Assembly (NCBI GenBank): GCA_947489195.1
Contig: CANLCT010000003.1
Coordinates: 92,371 to 156,370 of the forward strand
Origin: an uncultured Aquimarina sp.
GTDB taxonomy: Bacteria > Bacteroidota > Bacteroidia > Flavobacteriales > Flavobacteriaceae
Direction: 5' to 3'
Length of the DNA: 64,000 nucleotides
How positions within the stretch are numbered: position 1 is the first letter of the stretch; each line of letters starts with the position of its first letter. Both the position numbers and the translations under genes were made by a program. Shown here one piece after another: positions 55,307-64,000 of the stretch. The notes under the pieces are model-generated. The model did not search any database. It saw only the letters and a program-made list of their open reading frames with translations, and was not told where the DNA came from.

Positions 55307-57475
55307 CTACATTTTAGACACCGGAAAACCACGATCGCGCATAAGGGCTTCTATTTTAGCATCGCGTCCACGGAATTTTTTAAAGGCTTCGGCAGGGTCC
55401 ATAGCATTACGGGGTGCAAAAAGGTATTTTACTAATTTTTTAGCTACTTCTTTGTCATAAAAACCGCCTGGAGCTTCGGCAAAAGCCTCAGCTGCATCAG
55501 CCGTTAATACATCGGCCCACATGTAGCCATAATAGGCTGTGGCATAACCTTCGCCCGAAAACACATGGCCAAAATGCGGTGTTCTGTGGCGCATTACTAC
55601 TTCTTTTGGCATTTTTAATTCGGCTAAGGTTTCTTTTTCAAAGGCATCAACATCTATATTTGCCGGATCGGCTAAATGTAATTTCATATCCATTAATGCC
55701 GAAGCTAAATATTCTGTGGTAGCAAAACCTTGATTAAAGGTGCTGGCTTTTTTAATTTTTTCAACTAAACTTGCAGGCATGGGTTTACCTGTTTTGTAAT
55801 GTACTAAATAGGTATTAATTACTTTATCGGTAGACACCCAACGCTCCAACAATTGCGATTGAAATTCGGTATAATCACGTACGCCCCCATTTAGCGTAGG
55901 GTAACGCACCTCCGATGACAAAAAGTGTAGCGCATGCCCGAATTCATGAAAAAAGGTAGTGGCATCATCCCACGAAATCAAAACAGGCTCTCCTTCGGCA
56001 GGTTTTACAAAATTTGAATTATTGGAACTCAACACTGTTTTTTTACCATCAAACGTGGTGTGGTTTCTATAGGTTGTTGCCCAAGCACCCGATCGTTTCC
56101 CTACACGTGCAAATGGATCTAAATACCATAAACCAATATGTGCTCCGCTAGTGGCATCGGTCACTTCCCAAACTTTTACGTCTTCATTAAAAACAGGTAC
56201 TTTCCCTACTTCTACAGCAGTGAATTTAAAATTAAATAATTCGCCCGCTACAAAAAACATGCCTTCTCTCAATTTATCTAACTGCAGGTATTGCTTTACC
56301 TCATCAGAATCTAAATCATACTTTTTCTTTCTTACTTTTTCGGCATAAAACCTATAATCCCAAGGTTCAATGGTAATTTTATCTGCATCGGCTATAACTT
56401 GCATATCTGCCACTTCTTCATGCACCCTGGCAATAGCCGCTGGCCAAACGGCTTCCATGAGTTCCATGGCTTTTTTAGGTGTTTTTGCCATACGGTCTTG
56501 TAAACGCCAATCGGCATAATTAGCATAACCCAATAGCCCTACTCGTTCTTTACGCAATTTTAAAATTTTTGCTATGATTTGGTTATTATCCTTATCATCT
56601 CCGTTATCTCCTCGAGAATAATAAGTAGTCCATACCTTTTTACGTAATTCTCTTTCGGTAGAATAAGTTAAAAAAGGATCCATAGAGGAGCGGGTGTTGG
56701 TCACCGCATAACTCCCCTCTTTACCACGATCTTTTGCTGCTTTGGCATAAGCCTTTACTAAAGGATCAGACAAACCGCCTAATTGTTCTTTGTTTAAAAA
56801 AGTGACATAGCCTTCTTCATCTGCCAAAACATTAGTAGAAAATTGGGTATATAAACCCGAAAGCTCTTTATTAATGGCTGCGTAACGTTTCTTTTTACCT
56901 GCATCAAGTGCTGCTCCTTGCATTTCAAAACCTTTATAAATCAATTCAACTACACGCTGTTGATCTGCCTCTAATGGCTTTTTTAATGAGGCCTCATACA
57001 CCGTTTTTACACGTTCAAACAAGGACTTGTTTTGAGAAATTTTTGAACTGTACTCCGATAATTTAGGTGCCATTTCTTTTTGAATTTCTCTAAATTCTGG
57101 CGAAGACCTATTGGCACTTAAAATACCATAATAAGTAAACACTCTATTTAATAAAGATCCCGCCTTTTCCATGGCTACTATGGTGTTTTCAAAAGTAGGC
57201 CCCTTTTTAGAATTTGCAATAGCTTCAATTTCTTGTAAATGTAATTCTATCCCTTTTTCTAATGCAGGTTTTACATCTGCCAATTTCATTTTATCAAATT
57301 GAGGTACTCCATTATATGGCCCCACCCATTCTTTTAGTAATGGATTCGTTATGGTTTCCATCTTAATTTCTTTTGAAACAGTTTCATTTTGCGCATTCAT
57401 TTTTGATGTCGTATAACTGGTCAACGTAAATAATCCAATGATTAAAACTCCTTTTAGTCGATGTTGTGTTTTCAT
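55307..57475 (-). CDS. dcp: M3-family metallopeptidase (peptidyl-dipeptidase Dcp type)
   Basis: Dcp removes dipeptides from the C-terminus of peptides. The 722-residue protein has a signal-like N-terminus (VLIIGLFTLTSYTTSKMNAQ), so it is probably periplasmic. The zinc site HEFGHALHFLSSEVRYPTLN (HExxH) and the downstream VRDYTEFQSQLLERW glutamate fit family M3. Conserved GYANYADWRLQDRMAKTP and PHFGHVFSGEGYATAYYGYM support the DCP subfamily. It ends with its own terminator. Confidence 0.93.
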   Translation of the reverse strand: MKTQHRLKGVLIIGLFTLTSYTTSKMNAQNETVSKEIKMETITNPLLKEWVGPYNGVPQFDKMKLADVKPALEKGIELHLQEIEAIANSKKGPTFENTIVAMEKAGSLLNRVFTYYGILSANRSSPEFREIQKEMAPKLSEYSSKISQNKSLFERVKTVYEASLKKPLEADQQRVVELIYKGFEMQGAALDAGKKKRYAAINKELSGLYTQFSTNVLADEEGYVTFLNKEQLGGLSDPLVKAYAKAAKDRGKEGSYAVTNTRSSMDPFLTYSTERELRKKVWTTYYSRGDNGDDKDNNQIIAKILKLRKERVGLLGYANYADWRLQDRMAKTPKKAMELMEAVWPAAIARVHEEVADMQVIADADKITIEPWDYRFYAEKVRKKKYDLDSDEVKQYLQLDKLREGMFFVAGELFNFKFTAVEVGKVPVFNEDVKVWEVTDATSGAHIGLWYLDPFARVGKRSGAWATTYRNHTTFDGKKTVLSSNNSNFVKPAEGEPVLISWDDATTFFHEFGHALHFLSSEVRYPTLNGGVRDYTEFQSQLLERWVSTDKVINTYLVHYKTGKPMPASLVEKIKKASTFNQGFATTEYLASALMDMKLHLADPANIDVDAFEKETLAELKMPKEVVMRHRTPHFGHVFSGEGYATAYYGYMWADVLTADAAEAFAEAPGGFYDKEVAKKLVKYLFAPRNAMDPAEAFKKFRGRDAKIEALMRDRGFPVSKM

Positions 57476-57911
57476 TATTTTTTAAAATTAAAATGAGTTA
57501 TTGAGTTTTTTTAACACTAAATACCCAAGCTAAAAACCTTTTACTCTAGTGTAATACTAATTAGGTATCAAATGAACTAATCAGATAGGCTTATTTCTTT
57601 TTAAGTCCATTTAAATTAACAATTGATATAAATAACTGTACTAAAAAATTAAAATTAAATAAAAAAAGAAGGGTTATCTCTAAATTTTAATTTTATCACA
57701 AACTTTTAACAATTGAAAAAAATAGCAGGGGTTATTTTACGAATTCATCTTATTAAACCTACAAATATCGTCAACATAAAAAATCTTAAAACAGCATTAC
57801 ACAATTCACAACAAAAACAAATTTTTATTAAACAAAAAGCACCTAAAAACTTAATTTAAATTAACTATTCTCTTAAAAAATCGTTATAGTTTGAAAAAAG
57901 TAAAATTTACA

Positions 57912-57939
57912 CCATAGTATGGCTTATTTGTACCATACT
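57912..57939. promoter_or_regulatory. Palindromic operator candidate upstream of the cyanate operon
   Basis: CCATAGTATGG (57912-57922) is a perfect 11-base palindrome around a central G. A third half-site CCATA(CT) follows at 57933-57939, and AGTATGG/CCATACT also pair over 10 bases. It lies about 50 bases before the permease start. The rest of the 513-base gap (57476-57988) is AT-rich with no other clear element. Confidence 0.45.
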
Positions 57940-57988
57940 TAAGTAATTGTTTGCCTCTACATTTATCCCATCAACAAAACAAACAATT

Positions 57989-58819
57989 ATGAGTAAGGAA
58001 AACATTCAAACCATAACATTATCTCTTTTAATTTTATTCCTTATTTTTTTTGTAGGTGAGCTGGCTACTACAAATGGGGAACGAAACAAAAAAGACCTGA
58101 GCGAATACGAACAACTCATGGGACTTGGCGAACCGCAAGCACATGTCCCTGGACCTATCGAGGTGCTTAAACTGGCTGTTAAAGAATTAAGCCATCCGTT
58201 TTATGACAACGGCCCTAATGACAAAGGCATTGGCACCCAACTTTTTTATTCTATATTAAGAGTTTTAGCTGGGTACCTATTGGCTGTTTTTATTGCCATA
58301 CCCATTGGTTTTCTCATTGGCATGTCGCCCGTATTTTACAAAGCTTTACAACCTTACATACAAGTTTTAAAACCTATATCTCCGTTAGCTTGGATGCCCC
58401 TAGCCTTATTTATAATAAAGGATTCTATTTTATCATCAGTATTTGTCATTTTTATTTGCTCCATTTGGCCGATACTTTTAAATACTGCTTTTGGTGTAAT
58501 GTCTGTAAAAAAAGACTGGCTTAACGTGAGCAAAACATTGGAAATGGGTCCCTTTGAAACTGCCTTTAAAATTATACTCCCTGCTGCACTACCCACTATT
58601 TTTACTGGTTTACGCATTTCAATGGGAATATCTTGGTTAGTTATTGTTGCCGCCGAAATGTTAGTTGGTGGTACAGGCATCGGATATTATGTATGGAACG
58701 AATGGAATAACCTAGACTTAACAAGTGTGGTATTCTCTATTCTAATGATTGGTATTGTTGGAATGGGATTAGACCTACTTATTTCACAAACCTCAAAATA
58801 TTTCATGTACCAAGAATAA
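57989..58819 (+). CDS. ABC transporter permease (NrtB/CynB-type)
   Basis: The 277-residue protein (ATG at 57989, chosen because MSKENIQTITLSLLILFLIF gives a clean first helix) has about six membrane helices. The permease signature lies in AAEMLVGGTGIGYYVWN with the EAA-loop-like TLEMGPFETAFKIILPAALP. The cyanobacterial relatives carry nitrate, bicarbonate or cyanate. Its operon-mate cyanase makes cyanate the best guess. Confidence 0.88.
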   Translation: MSKENIQTITLSLLILFLIFFVGELATTNGERNKKDLSEYEQLMGLGEPQAHVPGPIEVLKLAVKELSHPFYDNGPNDKGIGTQLFYSILRVLAGYLLAVFIAIPIGFLIGMSPVFYKALQPYIQVLKPISPLAWMPLALFIIKDSILSSVFVIFICSIWPILLNTAFGVMSVKKDWLNVSKTLEMGPFETAFKIILPAALPTIFTGLRISMGISWLVIVAAEMLVGGTGIGYYVWNEWNNLDLTSVVFSILMIGIVGMGLDLLISQTSKYFMYQE

Positions 58820-58835
58820 TAACAAGCCCCAGTTT

Positions 58836-59723
58836 ATGAAAAAGTTTTTAGAAGTAAATCAATTAGCAAAAAAGTATCCTGTTAAAGGTGAAAAAAATAC
58901 ATTTTTAAGTGTTTTTGAAAACATCAACTTTTCAATGCAAAAAGGTGAATTTGTTTGCATTGTAGGGCATTCTGGCTGTGGAAAATCAACCATATTGAAC
59001 AATTTAGCTGGACTAGATCAACCGTCAAGCGGGAATATTATTATGGATAATAAGAATGTAAAAAAACCAAGTTTAGAACGCGGTGTTATTTTCCAAAATC
59101 ACAGTTTACTCCCATGGCTAAGCGTGCTTAAAAATATAAAAATGGCTATTGCCTGTAAATTTAAAGAGCTAAGCAATAAAGAAATTGAAAAGCGGGCACT
59201 TCATTTTTTAAAAATGGTTGAATTGCAAGATGCCGTTAACAAACTCCCTCATGAACTTTCGGGTGGTATGAAACAACGTGTGGGTATTGCCCGAGCCTTT
59301 GCACTTGCTCCAGAGTTACTATTAATGGACGAGCCTTTTGGCGCTTTGGATGCGCTAACACGAGGAAAAATACAGGATAAACTTCTTGAAATTTGTCTAA
59401 AAACCAACCAAACTATTTTTATGATTACACATGATATTGACGAAGCCATTTTACTCTCTGATCGTATACTATTAATGTCTAATGGCCCCCAAGCTCGAAT
59501 TGCCGAAAGTGTTCATGTAAACATCCCCAAACCTAGAAACCGAGCAGAAATTGTAAACCACCCCAACTATTACCTTATCCGTAATCATTTGGTTGAGTTT
59601 TTAATTAACAAATCCAGCGAAATAGCTAAAGGCATACAAGACAAAACTATAGATGATAGCGAAATGCCCAAAAATATTTCATTCCCAAATGTATCTAACC
59701 TAGAAAACAAAAAAGCCATATAA
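58836..59723 (+). CDS. ABC transporter ATP-binding protein (NrtD/CynD-type)
   Basis: The 295-residue ATPase has Walker A IVGHSGCGKSTILNN, Q-loop FQNHSLLPWLSVLKN, signature HELSGGMKQRVGIARA, Walker B ELLLMDEPFGALDALTRG and H-loop FMITHDIDEAILLSDR. It is the energising subunit for the permease 17 bases upstream. The C-terminal about 40 residues are a variable tail, as in NrtD; it lacks the fused binding domain of NrtC. Confidence 0.92.
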   Translation: MKKFLEVNQLAKKYPVKGEKNTFLSVFENINFSMQKGEFVCIVGHSGCGKSTILNNLAGLDQPSSGNIIMDNKNVKKPSLERGVIFQNHSLLPWLSVLKNIKMAIACKFKELSNKEIEKRALHFLKMVELQDAVNKLPHELSGGMKQRVGIARAFALAPELLLMDEPFGALDALTRGKIQDKLLEICLKTNQTIFMITHDIDEAILLSDRILLMSNGPQARIAESVHVNIPKPRNRAEIVNHPNYYLIRNHLVEFLINKSSEIAKGIQDKTIDDSEMPKNISFPNVSNLENKKAI

Positions 59724-59781
59724 CAACATAACTAAGTATTTATATTATTAACCAAAGTTTCATTTTTAAAATTTTACTACT

Positions 59782-60222
59782 ATGACAAAAGAAACCATGA
59801 CAGCAATTATTTTGGATGCTAAAAAAGCACAAAGTAAAACTTGGGATGAATTAGGAAAAGCAACAGGACTAGATCAAGTATGTATTGCTGCTGCTTGTTT
59901 TGGCAGTGCCTCATTACTACCCAATGAAGCAGAAGCATTTGTAAAAGCATTGGATTTAGGAGCTGATGTTGCTGAAGCCTTAACAGAATACCCTACCAAA
60001 GGTGTCGGACAAGTGATTCCTAGTGATCCATTAGTATACCGATTTTTTGAAATAGCCTATGTATATGGCCCGGCAGCCAAATCTGTAATTCATGAAATGT
60101 TTGGCGATGGTATTATGAGTGCTATTGATTTTTCAATGGAAGTAGACAAGGTCGAAGATCCAAAAGGAGACCGTGTTCAAATTACCATGACAGGTAAATT
60201 TTTACCCTATAAAAAGTGGTAA
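59782..60222 (+). CDS. cynS: Cyanase (cyanate hydratase)
   Basis: Cyanase breaks cyanate plus bicarbonate to ammonia and carbon dioxide (via carbamate). The 146-residue protein has an N-terminal helical domain (KAQSKTWDELGKATGLDQVC). The catalytic domain keeps the active-site Arg and Glu in LVYRFFEIAYVYGP and the Ser in IMSAIDFSMEVDKV. It ends KFLPYKKW, the usual end. Placement between transporter ATPase and binding protein ties uptake to use. Confidence 0.97.
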   Translation: MTKETMTAIILDAKKAQSKTWDELGKATGLDQVCIAAACFGSASLLPNEAEAFVKALDLGADVAEALTEYPTKGVGQVIPSDPLVYRFFEIAYVYGPAAKSVIHEMFGDGIMSAIDFSMEVDKVEDPKGDRVQITMTGKFLPYKKW

Positions 60223-60257
60223 ATGCCACCAATTAATAATCTTTAAAACTTATAACT

Positions 60258-61682
60258 ATGCCTTATAATAGCCTTGACAATCCTTATAGTGATCAATCCG
60301 ATTTATCACATGGCGCTGGTTGCTCATGCAACAGCTGTAGCACACAAAGAAAAATAGTTGCCTCAGAAAATTTACCAGATAGCGAAGAAACTATTGTAAA
60401 TCGATTTGTAGAAACCGCCATAGTAAAATCCTTATTTAAAGGAAATGACCTTAACCGTAGGCGATTTATACAAGCCGTTGGCGAAAAAACTTTTAAAGCA
60501 GCACTATTTTCTGTACTGCCAATGGGGTTAATTCAATCGTGTGCAAATGACAAAAAAAAGCAAGTTGAAAATGGAGGGGGCTCGCAAAAAGCCGCTACTA
60601 AACTTGAAAAAACGAAACTAAACATTGGCTTTGTTCCAATTACTTGTGCTACTCCTATAATTATGTCAAAGCCTATGGGGTTTTATGAAAAATATGGCTT
60701 AGATGTTGACGTTATTAAAACAGCAGGATGGGCCGTAGCTCGTGACAAAAGTTTAAACAAAGAATACGATGCCTCGCATATGCTTACACCAATGCCTCTA
60801 GCTATGACATTAGGCTCTGGATCGATGGCTGCACCCTATATTATGCCAGCTGTAGAAAACATTAATGGACAAGCCATTTGCTTGCATTTAAAACACAAAA
60901 ACAAAAGAGATCCCAAACAATGGAAAGGCTTTAAATTTGGCGTTCCTTTTGAATATTCTATGCATAATTTTTTATTACGTTATTATGTAGCCGAATTTGG
61001 TTTGGACCCAGATAAAGACATACAAATTAGAGTAGTTCCACCACCAGAAATGGTTGCCAATTTACGTGCTGGTAATTTAGACGGATACCTATCTCCCGAT
61101 CCATTTAACCAGCGTGCCGTATTTGAAAACATAGGCTTTTTACATATGCTTACTAAAGATATTTGGGAAGGACACCCTTGTTGTGCTTTTGCTTGTAGCG
61201 AAGAATTTGCTAAAACAAATCCAAACACATATGCTGCTTTGTTTAGTGCTATTATTGATGCTACACAATTTTCTTCAAAACAAGAAAACAGGCAATCTAT
61301 TTCTGAAGCTATTTCTCCTAAAAATTACTTAAATCAGCCTACTTCTGTAGTGGCTCAAGTTTTAACAGGAAAGTATGCCGATGGTTTAGGCAATGTAATA
61401 AATGCGCCTGATCGTATTGATTTTGATCCTTTCCCTTGGCATTCTATGGGAGTTTGGATACTAACACAAATGAAACGCTGGGGCTATGTTAAAAAAGATA
61501 TTGACTTTAAAGCCATTGCAGAACAAGTATACTTAGCTACAGATTGTGGTAACAAAATGAAAGAATTAGGCTATACTCCGCCTACTACTACCTATAAAAA
61601 ACATTACATTATGGGTAAAGAGTTTGATCCGAGCAAGCCTAACGAATACATAGATAGTTTTGCTATAAAAGCCACAACATAA
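60258..61682 (+). CDS. CmpA/NrtA-family binding lipoprotein with Tat-type motif
   Basis: The 474-residue protein is the substrate-binding part of the cyanate/nitrate-type transporter. It has a long N-terminal stretch with GAGCSCNSCSTQRK, then LNRRRFIQAVG, a twin-arginine (Tat) motif, then a hydrophobic run ending GLIQSC, a lipobox-like Cys near residue 95. The NMT1/NrtA-like domain follows (about 110-450; NIGFVPITCATPIIMSKPMG, FDPFPWHSMGVWILTQMKRW). The Cys-rich head in front of the Tat motif is unusual and may bind a metal before export. Confidence 0.85.
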   Translation: MPYNSLDNPYSDQSDLSHGAGCSCNSCSTQRKIVASENLPDSEETIVNRFVETAIVKSLFKGNDLNRRRFIQAVGEKTFKAALFSVLPMGLIQSCANDKKKQVENGGGSQKAATKLEKTKLNIGFVPITCATPIIMSKPMGFYEKYGLDVDVIKTAGWAVARDKSLNKEYDASHMLTPMPLAMTLGSGSMAAPYIMPAVENINGQAICLHLKHKNKRDPKQWKGFKFGVPFEYSMHNFLLRYYVAEFGLDPDKDIQIRVVPPPEMVANLRAGNLDGYLSPDPFNQRAVFENIGFLHMLTKDIWEGHPCCAFACSEEFAKTNPNTYAALFSAIIDATQFSSKQENRQSISEAISPKNYLNQPTSVVAQVLTGKYADGLGNVINAPDRIDFDPFPWHSMGVWILTQMKRWGYVKKDIDFKAIAEQVYLATDCGNKMKELGYTPPTTTYKKHYIMGKEFDPSKPNEYIDSFAIKATT

Positions 61683-61696
61683 TAATAAGCATTGCT

Positions 61697-61787
61697 TCTG
61701 ATTTCGATCAAATTTTCATAAAAATAAATACGTTTTTAAAAATAGTAAGCTATACTAACAACATAACTTACTAGGGTCGAAATCAGA
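61697..61787. terminator. Nested inverted repeats between the cyanate operon and the AraC gene
   Basis: TCTGATTTCGA (61697-61707) pairs perfectly with TCGAAATCAGA (61777-61787). An inner AGTAAG/CTTACT stem lies inside. The outer arm abuts the AraC stop. It probably ends both convergent transcripts, although no long T-run follows. Confidence 0.5.
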
Positions 61788-62711
61788 TTACAATGTACGA
61801 ATCAAATTTTTAGTTTGTGTTTTTGACTTAAAACTTCGGAATTGCTCTGGAGTTTGATTGCACATTTTTTTAAAAAGTCGAACAAAATAGGAACTATCGC
61901 TGTAATTTAACTTATTCGAAATTTGATTGATTGAAAGGTCTGTATAAATAATTAATCGTTTTGCCTCTAAAATAATACGATCCATCAATAATTCTGAAGG
62001 TACTTTGGCTACCAGCTTTTTACAAATATAACTCAACTGCTTTGTACTCAAATTCATTGCTTCACTATAAAAACCTATGGGTTTATGCTCTATAAAATAA
62101 GTTTCAATAAGTTCTTCAAAGGTATTTAATTGTACAATTTCATAATTATAAGCATAGGCTAGTGTTTTTTTTCCTAAAAGTTTTCTGGAGAGATTTATAA
62201 GAATTGTATTCAAGTACATGCGAATCATTTCGTGATAATCCAAATCACGCTCATGGTATTCTTTATTCATTAATTCATAAAACGTATATACCTCCTTTGC
62301 GCTTTTTTTTGATAACCCAATATAAGGTACACTTGAATGTTTTTTAAAAAAAGGAAAACGCGAAAGGTTATCATGCTTAAAATCGAGCATAAAATATTTT
62401 TTGGTAAAAAAAAGAATATATCCATCAATATCTTTACTCATATTCCAGCGATGTACTAAACCTGGAGCCAGAATAAACATTGCCCCAGGGTGCACTTCGT
62501 ATTCTTTAAAATCAATATAATGTTTTCCTTCTCCTTTAGTTACTAAAAGCATTAGATAAAAATCATGCGCATGAGGTTTTTCAATAAACAGATTTTCTTT
62601 AACATGATCGCTAAATTTTCTAATATAAAAATTACTATCAAAATCCATACAATCACAGTAATCTTTAAAATTAGCAATATTAAAAACTGGTAGGGCTTTT
62701 GGGGATTTCAT
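61788..62711 (-). CDS. AraC-family transcriptional regulator
   Basis: The 307-residue protein has an N-terminal cupin-like sensing domain (about 1-150; IEKPHAHDFYLMLLVTKGEG, VHPGAMFILAPGLVHRW). The C-terminal AraC domain carries two helix-turn-helix units, EAMNLSTKQLSYICKKLVAK and ISNKLNYSDSSYFVRLFKKM with CNQTPEQFRS. It faces the cyanate operon tail to tail, so regulation of that operon is possible but unproven. Confidence 0.92.
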   Translation of the reverse strand: MKSPKALPVFNIANFKDYCDCMDFDSNFYIRKFSDHVKENLFIEKPHAHDFYLMLLVTKGEGKHYIDFKEYEVHPGAMFILAPGLVHRWNMSKDIDGYILFFTKKYFMLDFKHDNLSRFPFFKKHSSVPYIGLSKKSAKEVYTFYELMNKEYHERDLDYHEMIRMYLNTILINLSRKLLGKKTLAYAYNYEIVQLNTFEELIETYFIEHKPIGFYSEAMNLSTKQLSYICKKLVAKVPSELLMDRIILEAKRLIIYTDLSINQISNKLNYSDSSYFVRLFKKMCNQTPEQFRSFKSKTQTKNLIRTL

Positions 62712-63172
62712 AGAAACACTTTTTTACATATTATTAAAAAATATAATTACAAGCACACTATTCTAATAGCAATAATTTTTACACAAATAGTTTACTTATT
62801 TTTATTATGGCTGTATTAAAATTTCTAGTCAATTCACTATGTTAATGGTCCACATAAATAATTAACACACTACATATAAACCTATTGGATACCAATTAAA
62901 AAACTAAAACTTTATATTTAATTAATATGATTTACTAACAAAAATTTCGCATATATGTCGTTTCTTTCTCTGCTATTCTAGCGTTAAAAAATGAAACCGT
63001 AGCTAAGGCTTGCTTTAATTTTTTGCCTTAGACTAGCGAAAAATAAATCAATCTATTTATATTAAATTCTTATCAGTAAATCGTAAAAGATGTATCAAAA
63101 AATATGGGCTTCTAAAAAAGTATTCTTTTAAAGTAATTTTACTTTCAATTACTACATAAGTATAAAAGAGAG
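62712..63172. other. 461-base AT-rich gap with one hairpin
   Basis: CTAAGGC (63003-63009) and GCCTTAG (63025-63031) form a 7-bp stem with a 15-base loop. CTAGCG recurs on both sides. It may be a weak terminator for the leftward DUF1348 gene. Nothing else stands out. Confidence 0.35.
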
Positions 63173-63589
63173 CTACTTAAATTTACGTTCTTCTTCTTTT
63201 ATTGGTAAGTCATTAATACTGGCATAACGTTTTTTCATCAAGCCATTTTCGTCAAATTCCCAATTTTCATTTCCGTAAGCACGAAACCACTGGTTTTCTT
63301 TATTTCTGTACTCGTATTCGAAACGCACTGCAATACGATTATCACTGTGTACCCAAAGTTCTTTTTTTAATTTATAGTCCAATTCATTTTCCCATTTATC
63401 TTTAAGAAAAGCTTGCACTTCAGCTCTACCATTTACAAATTGATTTCGATTTCTCCACTCGGTATCAACTGTATATGCCATAGATACTTTTATTGGATCT
63501 TTAGAGTTCCAACCATCTTCTGCCATTTGAATTTTCTTTTTGGCATCTTCTAAGCTAAATGGTGGTATTGGGAATTTTTTTTCGGTCAT
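63173..63589 (-). CDS. DUF1348/NTF2-like protein
   Basis: The 138-residue protein (start [20 protein letters not shown], ten codons inside the longest frame) has the NTF2/SnoaL-type fold of DUF1348: [76 protein letters not shown]. No catalytic role is established for the family. It is transcribed toward the AraC gene but separated by a 461-base gap. Confidence 0.85.
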   Translation of the reverse strand: MTEKKFPIPPFSLEDAKKKIQMAEDGWNSKDPIKVSMAYTVDTEWRNRNQFVNGRAEVQAFLKDKWENELDYKLKKELWVHSDNRIAVRFEYEYRNKENQWFRAYGNENWEFDENGLMKKRYASINDLPIKEEERKFK

Positions 63590-63883
63590 TTTTCTTTTAA
63601 AAATACTAATTATTAACAAAAAAGGGCAACGGAATATAAGTTAATCCTGAAGTTTTACAAACTATGCATATATGCCATCAATATATTTGATATACCCCTA
63701 AAAACCTTTACTTATCCGTCCTTATTTTAGTGTATTAGCAAAACAAAAACACAACAAGCTATCCCTCAGCATCTTAAGATTTTAACTAAAAAAAAACTTA
63801 TTAAAGAGCTGAAATTTATCATTATTTACTAACCTAAAATAGGTATTAAATTTTTAATTTATTATGCTTATCCTTAATCACAC

Positions 63884-64000
63884 CTAAAGTTCATTCCATC
63901 GATGATTGACACCAGCAATGATAAGCCTTTCCATGGTTTGATCACCAAAATATCTTCTATTAAACTTATAGCAGAACTCGTTAAGGTAGTTTTGAAGAAA
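63884..64000 (-). mobile_element. IS1595-type transposase, C-terminal end (cut by window edge)
   Basis: The reverse strand at the edge reads LQNYLNEFCYKFNRRYFGDQ then TMERLIIAGVNHRWNEL and a TAG stop at 63884-63886. YLxEFCxRFNRR is typical of the IS1595 (ISXO2-like DDE) transposase C-terminus. The rest lies beyond the window, so intactness is unknown. The 294-base gap to its left (63590-63883) holds a CCTAAAATAGG palindrome at about 63833 and probably the element's end, but the exact terminal repeat was not identified. Confidence 0.75.

Noticed and set aside
57989..61682. Nitrate assimilation operon
   Set aside because: No nitrate or nitrite reductase is present; cyanase in the operon points to cyanate instead.
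1..64000. CRISPR arrays, rRNA and tRNA genes
   Set aside because: No regularly spaced direct repeats and no cloverleaf or rRNA-like segments were seen on reading both strands, though a covariance-model scan was not possible.

Overview
The window is chromosomal DNA of an aerobic, AT-rich Bacteroidota bacterium, almost certainly a marine-type Flavobacteriaceae; genus and species cannot be fixed from the sequence. The evidence is PorZ, type IX secretion (T9SS) C-terminal sorting domains on several secreted proteins, TonB receptors with carboxypeptidase-like domains, DUF4249, a mevalonate-pathway gene pair, and promoters of the TTG / TAnnTTTG Bacteroidetes type.

Region 1 (1-12.6 kb) is mostly housekeeping. 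A truncated TonB receptor, recO and porZ form one leftward operon. DinB-like, ArsC-like, EamA and thioesterase genes follow. Next come yicC-gmk-nadD, comEC, a secreted thioredoxin and a POT peptide transporter. Region 2 (12.9-19.6 kb) has a HMG-CoA reductase/GYDIA kinase pair. It then has a GH9-CBM3c-PKD cellulase facing a lipoprotein metalloprotease. The two secreted proteins share a C-terminal domain of about 110 residues that I do not recognise. Region 3 (19.9-25.1 kb) is a leftward operon of TonB receptor, DUF4249 lipoprotein, LytS-type kinase and LytTR regulator. Region 4 (25.3-36.8 kb) starts with a palindromic repeat. It continues with a PPOX protein, an ArsR/AHSA1 pair, the heme genes hemH, hemJ and hemB, a MATE exporter, a DM13 lipoprotein, an outer-membrane barrel protein and a CNNM/CBS protein.

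Region 5 (36.9-44.4 kb) holds sdhCAB with a textbook promoter, a Rossmann protein, a CBS protein, a zinc-ribbon protein and a T9SS-exported GH5 cellulase. Region 6 (44.9-54.9 kb) is an accessory RHS island: a tail-fibre-like protein, a small T9SS-CTD protein carrying an RHS-like YD motif, a 2212-residue RHS/TcdB-like protein, a two-helix candidate immunity protein, a GC-rich hairpin-rich element, two small lipoproteins and a decayed pseudogene. Region 7 (55.3-64 kb) holds a dcp-type M3 peptidase and a cyanate operon (ABC permease, ATPase, cyanase, Tat-type binding lipoprotein) with an AraC regulator facing it. A DUF1348 gene and the end of an IS1595-type transposase lie at the right edge.

GH9, GH5 and the RHS accessory protein carry sorting domains for the T9SS, to which PorZ belongs, so cellulose degradation and the polymorphic-toxin-like island both appear tied to that route. 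I saw no rRNA, tRNA or CRISPR array.
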